Assembly (NCBI GenBank): GCA_037201625.1
Contig: JBBCGR010000003.1
Location: forward strand, 2,604,001 to 2,668,000
Reading direction: 5' to 3'
DNA from: JAMXLO01 sp037201625
GTDB lineage: Bacteria > Pseudomonadota > Alphaproteobacteria > Acetobacterales > Acetobacteraceae
Length of the DNA: 64,000 nucleotides
Part shown: positions 37,001 to 44,528 of the stretch, piece by piece
Layout: each line of letters starts with the position of its first letter
How positions within the stretch are numbered: the first letter of the stretch is position 1
Position numbers and translations under genes: made by a program
The notes under the pieces: model-generated
Told to the model about the DNA's origin: nothing
What the model saw: only the letters and a program-made list of their open reading frames with translations
Database searches by the model: none

Positions 37001-37209
37001 GTTGCAGTGGGGGACTGGACGTTCCGTTGCGATGGCGTGGGGGACTGCGGTATCCACGTCTGCGTCTACGGTGTTGAAGGCGTGGATGGCATGTCCAAGC
37101 CATGCCATGACGACGGAGCGGAGGACTGGGCAGTCTCCCTCGTCAGCGACGCGTACGACGCGAATGGCGCGGCCATGCCATGGCGTTGCAGTGGGGGACT
37201 GGACGTTCC
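37001..37209. repeat. 25-bp direct repeats
   Basis: The 25 bases at 37001-37025 (GTTGCAGTGGGGGACTGG then ACGTTCC) are repeated exactly at 37185-37209. A partial copy (GTGGGGGACTG) lies at 37037. The stretch 36960-37244 holds no gene. Confidence 0.8.
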
Positions 37210-37244
37210 CCCTCGTCATGCCGTGGCTTGGCCGGCGCGGCCGG

Positions 37245-38088
37245 TCAGTAGACCGCGTCGCCGCTGATCTGCGTGCGCCGCATCATCCGCCGGAACGGGC
37301 CGGCATCGTGCACCGCCAGGTGCTTGGTGCAGCGGTTGTCCCAGAACGCAATCGATCCGTTCGACCAGCGGAAGCGGCAGGTGAACCTCCGGCCGGTGGC
37401 CATGCTCCAGCAGATACTCCAGCAGCGGCCTGCTCTCGGCCTCGGTCCAGCCTTCGAAACCAACGGTGTAGGAGCGGTTGACGAACAGCAGCTTGCGGCC
37501 GGTCTCCGGATGCGTGCGCACCACGGGATGGACGCTGATCGTCTCCTGCCAGTCGGCGTCCTCGCGCACCTTGGTCGACCGGTGGGCGTTCATGTTGGCT
37601 GCGCCCGCGACCATGCGGTCGGTGTGCACCGCCCGCAGTCCCTCGAGCGTCCGCCGCAAGCCAGGCGACAGGCTTTCGTAGGCGAGATACTGGTTCGCGA
37701 ACAGCGTATCACCGCCATAGGGCGGCACCTCGATGGCGTAGAGAATGGCACCGAGCGGCGGCTCCGCCACCATCGTGGTGTCGGTATGCCAGTCCTCGCC
37801 GACGATCTTCCGGTCGCCCGGTTCGCGCTTGATGTCGACGATCTCCGGATCGGCACTGACGCCTTTGTAGTTCGGATGAATGAAGATCTCGCCGAAGCGG
37901 CGGGTGAAGACCTTGTGCCGGTCGCGGTCGAGCGTCTGGTCGCGAAAGAAGATCACGCCGTAGTCGAGCAGCGCCTGGCGGATTTCGCCGACCACGCGAT
38001 CATCGAGATCCTGTGCGACATCGACGCCGCCGATCTCGGCACCCAGTGCGCCGGCGATCGGCGAAACCTCTATGTGGCTGTTGCGCAT
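37245..38088 (-). pseudogene. TauD/TfdA-type 2-oxoglutarate dioxygenase, one frameshift
   Basis: About 280 residues. The Fe(II) facial triad starts with W-H-T-D-T-T-M (HxD) and ends with the distal His in T-K-H-L-A-V-H-D. A-D-P-E-I-V-D-I and F-I-H-P-N-Y-K-G-V also fit the family. One base shift near 37385-37395 separates the last 48 residues. The start is ATG 38088 with GAGGAA upstream. It hydroxylates and so breaks down a sulfonate, aryloxyalkanoate or similar compound; the substrate is unknown. Confidence 0.88.
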
Positions 38089-38248
38089 TGGCGGTTCCTC
38101 CATGCGCGGACGTTGAGCGTTGCGGAATCGCGGGTCAAGCCATGCGCGCGCGCCCATGCTTCGGCTGCCGGCGCACCGATCCTGGACTGGCGAGGCCAAC
38201 ACTGTCAGCGTTGCCCGCCACATGCGGCCGCGAGGTGAGTGAGGCGCC

Positions 38249-38590
38249 ATGCCGGATCGGATCGTCTACAAGGTGATGTCGGCCGCGGAGCTGACGCAGA
38301 TGCAGCGTGACGGCGTGTTCCACGGCTCGCCGGTGGACATTGCCGATGGCTACATCCACCTCTCATGTGCCTCGCAACTCGCCGCGACGCTGGAGAGGCA
38401 TTTCAAAGGCGTCGAAGGCCTCATGCTGGCCGCGGTGGATGTATCCCGACTTGGCGACACCGTGCGCTGGGAGCCGGCGCGCGGCGGGCAGCTATTCCCG
38501 CACATCCATGGCCCCCTGCCGGTCGCCGCCGTGGTCGCGGTGGCCGCGCTGGAGCGAGACGCAGACGGGGCGGTGAAGTTGCCCATCTAG
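38249..38590 (+). CDS. DUF952 protein
   Basis: The 113-residue protein fits DUF952: I-V-Y-K-V-M near the start, G-Y-I-H-L-S-C in the middle, and a tail with G-G-Q-L-F-P-H-I-H-G-P-L. The conserved His residues in G-Y-I-H-L-S and F-P-H-I-H resemble an ADP-ribosyltransferase-like pocket proposed for the family, but no reaction is established. The gene is complete, with a GTGAGTGAGG stretch before the ATG. Confidence 0.9.
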   Translation: MPDRIVYKVMSAAELTQMQRDGVFHGSPVDIADGYIHLSCASQLAATLERHFKGVEGLMLAAVDVSRLGDTVRWEPARGGQLFPHIHGPLPVAAVVAVAALERDADGAVKLPI

Positions 38591-38619
38591 TATCCGAGGT
38601 CGATGCCGTCTCGGTCGTG

Positions 38620-38659
38620 CGACAGCGTCATTTCCGCGTGCGCGGGAATGACGCTGTCG
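38620..38659. terminator. Strong 19-bp stem hairpin
   Basis: CGACAGCGTCATTTCCGCG pairs with CGCGGGAATGACGCTGTCG across a 2-nt gap, with one mismatch. It lies 30 bp after the DUF952 stop and likely ends transcription. No U-run follows. A shorter relative is at 58045. Confidence 0.6.
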
Positions 38660-38723
38660 GCGAGGAATGCGACGATACATTCCGCTTCGTGACTTACCAG
38701 AACCGGACAACAGGCTGCCTGCC

Positions 38724-39185
38724 ATGCCCAAGATCGACATCGCCGCCGTGCCGCAACGCAAGGGCACCGGGTATCCGCCGCCGTTCGACGCCGCCTGCGC
38801 CCAACGCATCCGGCAACGATTGGGCGACGCCGGGGCGCTCACCGATTTCGGCGTCAACCTCATGCGTCTGCCACCTGGCGGCTGGTCGAGCCAACGCCAT
38901 TGGCATACATCCGAAGATGAGTTCGTCTATGTGCTCGAAGGCGAGTTGACGCTGATCGAGGATGGCGGTGAGACGATGCTGCGTGCCGGCGAGAGCGCCG
39001 CGTTTCCGAAGGGCACCGGCAACGGCCACCACCTGATCAACCGGTCCTCCACAACGGCGATCTATCTCGAGGTCGGCTCGCGCTCACCAGAGGATGTCAC
39101 GATCTGCTCGGACGTCGACATGATGAGTTCCAATGCCGATGGCCGGTTCGTCCACAAGGACGGCACGCCCTATCCCGATCGCTGA
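38724..39185 (+). CDS. Cupin-domain protein
   Basis: The 153-residue protein has one cupin barrel. Motif 1: H-W-H-T-S-E-D-E-F-V-Y-V-L-E-G-E; motif 2: F-P-K-G-T-G-N-G-H-H-L-I-N-R-S. The metal ligands (two His and Glu in motif 1, His in motif 2) are present. An N-terminal segment (G-T-G-Y-P-P-P-F) is typical of small Acetobacteraceae and Rhizobiales cupins. It may be a sugar-binding or regulatory cupin; activity unknown. Confidence 0.9.
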   Translation: MPKIDIAAVPQRKGTGYPPPFDAACAQRIRQRLGDAGALTDFGVNLMRLPPGGWSSQRHWHTSEDEFVYVLEGELTLIEDGGETMLRAGESAAFPKGTGNGHHLINRSSTTAIYLEVGSRSPEDVTICSDVDMMSSNADGRFVHKDGTPYPDR

Positions 39186-39410
39186 GCCAGCCGCGTCTGA
39201 CTGGATCGGCGCGGCCTGCCATTCCGGTTGCCAAACCGCGTGTTCAGCCAAATCGCGCCGCGCGCGTACAAGCGGGCCGCGAACGACGCGCCCACAAATC
39301 ATTCCGCAATGAATTGACGATGGCACACGCCGATCGGACGCCCGAATACGCGGCGGACGGCGGCCATCGAACGGCCCGGGCGATGCCCGTAACAAGAGCA
39401 AACTTTCATC

Positions 39411-39438
39411 CGCAGTCGTGGCCGCGGCCACGACTGCG
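39411..39438. repeat. 28-bp perfect palindrome
   Basis: The half-site CGCAGTCGTGGCCG is followed immediately by its exact inverse, with no spacer. It covers the apparent GTG start of the epoxide hydrolase relic. It could be an operator, a terminator hairpin or an assembly artefact. Confidence 0.7.
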
Positions 39439-40013
39439 TCTACTGCGCCGCGCGCGGACGCCTCGATCCGCCCGTTCCACATCGGCATTCCGGACGAGGC
39501 GCTGGTCGACCTGCACCGGCGCGTGGCGGCGACGCAGTGGCCGGAGCGTGAGACTGTTACGGGCCCGTCGCAAGGCGTGCAGCTCGCAACGATGCAGAAG
39601 CTCGCTCAGTACTGGGCAACGCAGCACGACTGGCGCAGGTGCGAGGCGAGGCTGAACGCCCTGCCGCTGATCGTGACGCACGGATGGCCCGGCTCGGTCA
39701 TCGCATGCGTGGGCTATGTGGGCAGAACCCCGGTCGGCGGCAGTGGGTTTGGCGGAGAAGCCATGGCCGGGCATCGTTGGGATCACCAGGTGGAACGCGT
39801 CCCATGCGTTCCGCCCAACGCAGTGGGATTGGTCAGCGGCTCGGATCCACCTGATGAAGAGCCTCGGCTATACGAAGGTCGTGGCGCAAGGCGGCGACTC
39901 GGGGCGCGCTCATCGACAGGCTCCCCGTGGGCGGCCACTTCGCCGCGTGGGAACAGCCGGCACTTCTGAGCGCCGAACTCCGCACCGCGTTCAAGCCGTT
40001 CCAGTCGAACTGA
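39418..40013 (+). pseudogene. Epoxide hydrolase relic 1
   Basis: The EHN N-terminal domain is readable (I-R-P-F-H-I-G-I-P-D-E-A-L-V-D-L-H-R-R). The text then jumps from C-E-A-R-L-N-A-L-P straight to L-I-V-T-H-G-W-P-G-S-V-I. In complete homologues about 25 residues separate these, so an internal deletion is likely, perhaps between two similar N-A-L-P codings. Further frame changes lead to S-L-G-Y-T-K-V-V-A-Q-G-G-D and finally to G-G-H-F-A-A-W-E-Q-P. The catalytic Asp region is damaged. This is a true relic, not simple sequence error. Confidence 0.75.
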
Positions 40014-40059
40014 CACCGCCCGCATGAGGGACACGGCCGACACGCTTCGCCCGCTCCGC

Positions 40060-40324
40060 ATCGACGTCCCGGCTTTATTGGGAATACGGCGGACGCAGCG
40101 TCGTTCTCGCCGCCGCGGAGCGGACCGCGGAGATCGCGCTGCCAGTCGCCATCACGATCTTTCCGGAGGAGACCTATTGCGCGCCGGAGACATGGGCTCG
40201 CCGCACCTACCGCAACCTGAACTACTTCCATGAGGTCGACAGAGGCGGCCACTTCGCCGCCTGTGAAGAACCGGAACTCTTCGCCACCGAACTCCGCGCC
40301 GCATTTGCGCCGCGGCGCGCGTGA
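40060..40324 (+). pseudogene. Epoxide hydrolase relic 2 (C-terminal piece)
   Basis: Only the C-terminal part of a second epoxide hydrolase is present: L-Y-W-E-Y-G-G-R-S, then P-V-A-I-T-I-F-P-E-E-T-Y-C-A-P and G-G-H-F-A-A-C-E-E-P-E-L-F. It repeats the end of relic 1 with different sequence, so two related genes or a tandem duplicate once stood here. Not expected to be active. Confidence 0.7.
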
Positions 40325-40417
40325 TGAATGAACCGCGGTGGGGCGCTCCCCGCTCCATCGATTTCCGGCACGGCGGGTTTTGTCCTAGCCTCCCCGCGAC
40401 GAAACGAGGAGGCGGCC

Positions 40418-41053
40418 ATGGACGACCTGTTCGAGATCATGCAGACCACGCGCTCGATGCGCCGGCTGAAACCCGATCCGGTGCCGGACGAGTTGATCCG
40501 CAAGATCCTGGAGGCCGGTGCCTGCGCGGCGAACGGTGGCAACACGCAGCGCTGGCGCTTCCTGGTGCTCAAGGATCCGAAGATCAAGCAGTCTGTGCAG
40601 ACTTGGTACAAGAAGGCGTTCGATGAAGTCGTCGGCCCGCGCTATGCCGCCAGCGCGCCGCCGCCCGGCGTGACGCCGGAGCGCTACAAGCGCCAGCACT
40701 CCGCCGTGGAATACCTGACCGATCATTTCCACGAGGCACCGGTCTGGATCGTCGCCTGCATCGACGAAGGCTCGGCGAAGCCATCGCGCTCGTCCGGTGC
40801 ATCGATCTATCCGGCGGTGCAGAACATGCTGCTGGCGACGCGGGCATTGGGACTGGGCTCGACGCTGACCACGCGGCATCTGCTGTATGAGAAGGAAGCC
40901 GAGGCGGCGATGGGATTGCCGGAGGGCGTGCACTCCTACGCGATCCTGCCGATCGGCTATCCGATGGGTAAGTTCGGTCCGGTGGGCCGCGGCAAACTTG
41001 CTGACATCGTCTACGAAGATACCTGGGGCAAGCCCTACGCCGCGATGAACTGA
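40418..41053 (+). CDS. Nitroreductase-family FMN protein
   Basis: The 211-residue flavoprotein begins with R-S-M-R-R-L-K-P-D-P-V-P, the FMN-phosphate-binding start of the family. N-G-G-N-T-Q-R-W-R-F and the C-terminal I-L-P-I-G-Y-P-M-G-K-F-G-P follow. It should form a dimer with FMN at the interface and use NAD(P)H to reduce nitro, quinone or related substrates. GAGGAGG upstream sets ATG 40418 rather than the earlier open frame. It is 10 bp upstream of a CMD-like gene, probably co-transcribed. Confidence 0.92.
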   Translation: MDDLFEIMQTTRSMRRLKPDPVPDELIRKILEAGACAANGGNTQRWRFLVLKDPKIKQSVQTWYKKAFDEVVGPRYAASAPPPGVTPERYKRQHSAVEYLTDHFHEAPVWIVACIDEGSAKPSRSSGASIYPAVQNMLLATRALGLGSTLTTRHLLYEKEAEAAMGLPEGVHSYAILPIGYPMGKFGPVGRGKLADIVYEDTWGKPYAAMN

Positions 41054-41063
41054 GGGGGCCGGC

Positions 41064-41612
41064 ATGGCAAGGATTCCGACGGTCGCCAGCAAGACCGACA
41101 TGGCGCCGGAGCACCAGTACGTCTTCGACCAGGTGATGGAGGTGTTCGGCCGCGTGCGCGGTCCGTTCAGCGTGCTGCTGCACAGCCCGAAGCTGGCCGA
41201 GCGCCTGCTGCCGATGGTGCCGTTCGCGCGCGAGGGCACGGTGATCGATCCGCCGCTGCGGCAGATCGCCGTGCTGGCCGCGGTGCGCGAGCGCGACGCC
41301 AACTACGTCTGGGCGGCGCAGGTGGATGTCGCCCGCCGCGTCGGCCTGCGGGAGGAGGTCATAGACCTGTTGCGCATCAAGGGCGAGCCATCTGCGCTGC
41401 CTGCCGACGAGCGCGATATTGTCGTAGCCATGCGCCAACTCATGCGCGGCAACCGCATCGAACAGCCGGTGTTCGACGCGTTGCTGTCGCGGCATGACGT
41501 GCAGTGGCTGGTGGAGTTGATCACGGTCGCGAACTTCTACGTGGCCCTCAGCGGCGTGGTGAACGCGTTCGATGTGCCGGTGCCGCCGGACGGCGATCGT
41601 TTCGCCACGTGA
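41064..41612 (+). CDS. Carboxymuconolactone decarboxylase-like protein without Cys
   Basis: The 182-residue helical protein resembles the CMD/AhpD fold: E-V-F-G-R-V-R-G-P-F-S-V-L-L-H-S-P, then R-Q-I-A-V-L-A-A-V-R-E-R-D-A-N-Y-V-W. The redox C-x-x-C of AhpD is absent; there is no cysteine in the protein. It therefore cannot be an AhpD-type peroxidase and may be a decarboxylase or isomerase-like member. It lies between nitroreductase and a secreted protein gene, with a GTGA overlap to the latter. Confidence 0.85.
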   Translation: MARIPTVASKTDMAPEHQYVFDQVMEVFGRVRGPFSVLLHSPKLAERLLPMVPFAREGTVIDPPLRQIAVLAAVRERDANYVWAAQVDVARRVGLREEVIDLLRIKGEPSALPADERDIVVAMRQLMRGNRIEQPVFDALLSRHDVQWLVELITVANFYVALSGVVNAFDVPVPPDGDRFAT

Positions 41613-42127
41613 CGATAGTGGTGCTGACGGGTGGACCTGCTGCTCGCGGGCATGGGCGATGGGGGCTGCGGCTGATGGTACTGGGGGTGTGGGTCGCGGT
41701 CGGCGGCATCGCGACCGCGCGGGCCGAGACGGCGGCCGCGACATGCCGGCGTCTCGGCACCAGCGATACGCTGCGACCGATCACCGAGGCCATGGTGCCG
41801 GCCGTCAATGCGCTGTTCGGCACTGCGCTGCCGCCACGGATGGCGATCGACACCACGGTGTTCCGCTGCGCCGACCGCCAGGTGTTGGTGTGCACGACCG
41901 GCGCCAACCTGCCGTGCGGCAAGGCGAACGCCAGCCGCACGGCCGGGCCAGGCACGGTGCAGTGGTGCCGTGACAATCCCGATGCGGATTTCGTGCCCGC
42001 GGTCGCGACCGGGCATGACTCGCTCTATGAATGGCGCTGCCGCGGCGGCGTGGCGCAGGTCGCGCGACAGACCGCGCATGTCGACCGGCGCGGCTTCGTC
42101 GCCGAATACTGGCGAACGCTGAAGTAA
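41609..42127 (+). CDS. Secreted hypothetical protein
   Basis: The product is about 172 residues from GTG 41609 (overlapping the previous stop) or 150 from ATG 41675. The first start gives a better signal peptide: Arg-rich lead R-G-H-G-R-W-G-L-R-L, hydrophobic core, cleavage after A-T-A-R-A. The mature part has five Cys (T-C-R-R-L, F-R-C-A-D, L-V-C-T-T, P-C-G-K, W-C-R-D, with a further W-R-C-R-G), pointing to disulfides in the periplasm. No family recognised. Confidence 0.7.
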   Translation: MTIVVLTGGPAARGHGRWGLRLMVLGVWVAVGGIATARAETAAATCRRLGTSDTLRPITEAMVPAVNALFGTALPPRMAIDTTVFRCADRQVLVCTTGANLPCGKANASRTAGPGTVQWCRDNPDADFVPAVATGHDSLYEWRCRGGVAQVARQTAHVDRRGFVAEYWRTLK

Positions 42128-42131
42128 CGGA

Positions 42132-43526
42132 TCAGGCCGGAACGGTCAGCGCGATCAGGCGGGACGCCGCTGCGTCGATGTCCTCGAGCGTGCGGCAGGT
42201 CTCGACCAGGTCGGCGTATTGCGCAGCGGAGATCGCGAGGCCGGGGATCACCGGCTCCAGTCGCCGGGCGAGTTCGGCGAACGGCCAGATGAACTCGCGG
42301 CCGGTGCCTTCGCGCGTGTGGCTGCGTCCATCCTTGGTGAACACGGTGATGCGCGGACCGAACAGCGTGCGGCGGACCATCGGGATCAGCGTGACGCGAT
42401 GCATCAGGTCCAGCACCTCGGGTGGATCGGTTTCACCCGGGCCTGGCTGTGCGCCGCGCAACAGCGGATAGCCTCGGGTGGCCGCGCCATAGGCGGTGAA
42501 ATACTGCGTGCTGCCGACGCGCGGCTTGCCGTCGCTGCCGGGCGTCGGGAAGGCCGGGCTCGGGTATTCGGTTTCGAACCAGTTCACCACTGCCTCGATG
42601 CGGTCGATGTCGGCATAGGCGATGCCGTGCTCCTCACAGAGCCGCGCGGTCACGTCGACATGGGCGATATTGAAGCCGGCCGTGGAGTAGATACGATACA
42701 GCGTCTCCAGAAAGATCCAGTCCTGGCCGAGGTGTTTGGTGATGAGGGCGAGATCGGTGGCGGTGCGGCCGGTGAAGCTGTAGGTCAGCCGGCCGAGATT
42801 GTTGCCGGCATAGGCGTGGTAGAAGCCGGCCTCGCCTTCCAGCGTGGTCTCGCCGCCCGGCGTGCCGTGGCGGGCCATGGCGACGGCGAGCAGCGCATTG
42901 CGCACGGCGCCGCCCTCGCGCAGTGACCGGCCGCCGCTGCGCGCACCTTCCAGGTTGCCGGCGGCGAGGTTCACGCACTGTGCGATCGCGCTGTGCACCT
43001 GTCCGGCATCGAGGCGCTGCAACTTCGCGGCCGCGATGGCGGCGCCGAAGATGCCGAACACCGGGCCGGCGTGGAAGCCGCGCGCCATCACCGTCGGGAT
43101 GTGTTCGGCGGCCATCCGCTCCATCACCTCATAGGCGGCGGCGACGGCGGTGAGGAATTCGCGGCCGGAGGCGCCGGCGAGTTCGGCGCTGACCAGGGCT
43201 GCGGGGATGATGGCGGTGCCAGGATGGGTCAGCATGCGGAACGTGTCCCACTTGCCGCCGGCCAGGATCATCTCGGCATTGACGAAGGCGGCGCCGGCCT
43301 CGGTGAGTTTCGCACCCGAGCCCAGTACGCTTGCGACGCCGGCGCCGCCCGCTTCCTCATCCTGCATCAGCGCGAGCGCCTGCCGCGACGCCGGCATGTC
43401 GTGCGCCAACAGGGCGGAGGTGAGCGCCTGGAGCGTGACGCCCTTCGCGCGATCGACGACGTCGGGCGGGAGGTCTTCGAAGCGGAGCCCGGCCACGAAG
43501 GCGGCGAGGTCGCGGGACAGGGACAT
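42132..43526 (-). CDS. MmgE/PrpD-family protein
   Basis: The 464-residue protein fits the MmgE/PrpD family of 2-methylcitrate dehydratase-like enzymes and aconitate decarboxylases: W-D-T-F-R-M-L-T-H-P-G-T-A-I-I-P-A-A-L near residue 90, and G-F-H-A-G-P-V-F-G-I-F-G-A-A near 150. The usual helical lid and a C-terminal domain with G-R-E-F-I-W-P-F follow. No prp genes are adjacent, so the true substrate is unclear. GGGAGG precedes ATG 43526. It converges with the secreted-protein gene. Confidence 0.9.
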   Translation of the reverse strand: MSLSRDLAAFVAGLRFEDLPPDVVDRAKGVTLQALTSALLAHDMPASRQALALMQDEEAGGAGVASVLGSGAKLTEAGAAFVNAEMILAGGKWDTFRMLTHPGTAIIPAALVSAELAGASGREFLTAVAAAYEVMERMAAEHIPTVMARGFHAGPVFGIFGAAIAAAKLQRLDAGQVHSAIAQCVNLAAGNLEGARSGGRSLREGGAVRNALLAVAMARHGTPGGETTLEGEAGFYHAYAGNNLGRLTYSFTGRTATDLALITKHLGQDWIFLETLYRIYSTAGFNIAHVDVTARLCEEHGIAYADIDRIEAVVNWFETEYPSPAFPTPGSDGKPRVGSTQYFTAYGAATRGYPLLRGAQPGPGETDPPEVLDLMHRVTLIPMVRRTLFGPRITVFTKDGRSHTREGTGREFIWPFAELARRLEPVIPGLAISAAQYADLVETCRTLEDIDAAASRLIALTVPA

Positions 43527-43626
43527 GGGAGCCTCCCAGGGACGGACGTGTTGCAGCCTATCGCCACAGGACAGCCCTGCGATATATCCCGGCTGTCCGC
43601 ATGATGGGCAATCGGGAGCGATCGCC

Positions 43627-43929
43627 ATGGCCGAGACTGTGTTTGCCGATCGCGCTGCACTGGGGGCGCTGTGCCGGCGGCACCACATCCGTCGCCTGTC
43701 GCTCTTCGGCTCGGTTCTGAAAGGAACCGACGGGCCGGGCAGCGACATTGATCTGCTGGTGGATTTCGAGCCGGGCCAGGCGCCTGGCCTGATCGCGCTT
43801 GCCGGCATCGAAGCGGAGTTGTCCGCGCTGCTTGGCGGGCGGCGCGTCGACCTTCGAACGCCGCAAGATCTCAGTCCGTTGTTCCGCAGTGAGGTACTGC
43901 GGACTGCCGACCTGCAATATGCGGCCTGA
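43627..43929 (+). CDS. mntA: MntA-type nucleotidyltransferase antitoxin
   Basis: The 100-residue minimal nucleotidyltransferase has L-F-G-S-V-L-K-G-T-D and G-S-D-I-D-L-L-V-D-F, the G-S-x-D-x-D metal site. In HEPN/MNT pairs this antitoxin adds AMP to the HEPN toxin. It overlaps the next gene by 11 bp, the normal arrangement. It is divergent from MmgE/PrpD with 100 bp between the genes, which must hold both promoters. Confidence 0.9.
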   Translation: MAETVFADRAALGALCRRHHIRRLSLFGSVLKGTDGPGSDIDLLVDFEPGQAPGLIALAGIEAELSALLGGRRVDLRTPQDLSPLFRSEVLRTADLQYAA

Positions 43930-44257
43930 CGATCAGAACCGCCTGTTGCACATGATCAAGGCCGCGGACACGGTCGCGACATTCATCGCCGGCCGCGTCC
44001 GGGCTGATCTCGATGTCGACACCATGCTGCTCTTCGCACTGGTGCGCGCCATCGAGGTCATTGGTGAGGCTGCCTCGAAGGTCTCAGCCGAAACCCGGGC
44101 CGCTGCCCCGGGCATTCCCTGGAGCCAGATCGCCGCAATGCGCAACCGACTGATCCACGCCTATTTCGACATCGACCACGACATCCTGTGGCGCACCGCC
44201 GTCGATGAAGTGCCTGCGCTGTCCGGTCCTCTGCGAGCCTTGCTCGATCAAGCCTGA
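43919..44257 (+). CDS. hepT: HepT-like HEPN ribonuclease toxin
   Basis: The 112-residue helical HEPN protein has the catalytic motif R-N-R-L-I-H-A-Y (R-x4-H-x-Y), the RNase centre and AMPylation target Tyr of HepT toxins. R-A-I-E-V-I-G-E-A-A and P-W-S-Q-I-A-A-M also match the family. It would cleave RNA when free of MntA. Complete and in the usual order (antitoxin first). Confidence 0.92.
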   Translation: MRPDDQNRLLHMIKAADTVATFIAGRVRADLDVDTMLLFALVRAIEVIGEAASKVSAETRAAAPGIPWSQIAAMRNRLIHAYFDIDHDILWRTAVDEVPALSGPLRALLDQA

Positions 44258-44264
44258 CCCAGCG

Positions 44265-44525
44265 CTACCCGCCCTCGATCTTCGGAATGAAGAACACCTC
44301 CGCGCCCGGCTTCACCGGGCGGAGGAAGTCGATCTCGTACAACTCGCCGTCGATGGCGACCGTGGTTTCCTCTTCCAGCGTCTCAGCGAGGCCAGGGAAC
44401 TTGCGATCCATCTCGCGGATCACCCCGCGCAGGTTCTTGGCCGCCACGGCGAACTCCGTCACGCCGCCGGTGTAGCGGCGTGAGAAGCCCGTGGTGAACA
44501 CGACCCGCGCGGGGGCATCGCTCAC
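44265..44525 (-). CDS. MoaD/ThiS-family sulfur carrier-like protein
   Basis: The 86-residue beta-grasp protein ends K-I-E-G-G, the Gly-Gly tail on which MoaD/ThiS proteins carry sulfur. The core (V-V-F-T-T-G-F-S-R-R-Y, then L-R-G-V-I-R-E-M-D-R) fits. It starts 3 bp after the stop of the molybdenum hydroxylase large-subunit gene. It may serve the maturation of that enzyme, or molybdopterin synthesis in general. Confidence 0.85.
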   Translation of the reverse strand: MSDAPARVVFTTGFSRRYTGGVTEFAVAAKNLRGVIREMDRKFPGLAETLEEETTVAIDGELYEIDFLRPVKPGAEVFFIPKIEGG

Positions 44526-44528
44526 GAC

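Noticed and set aside
41064..41612. AhpD-like alkylhydroperoxidase
   Set aside because: The protein has no cysteine, so the CxxC peroxidase chemistry is impossible.
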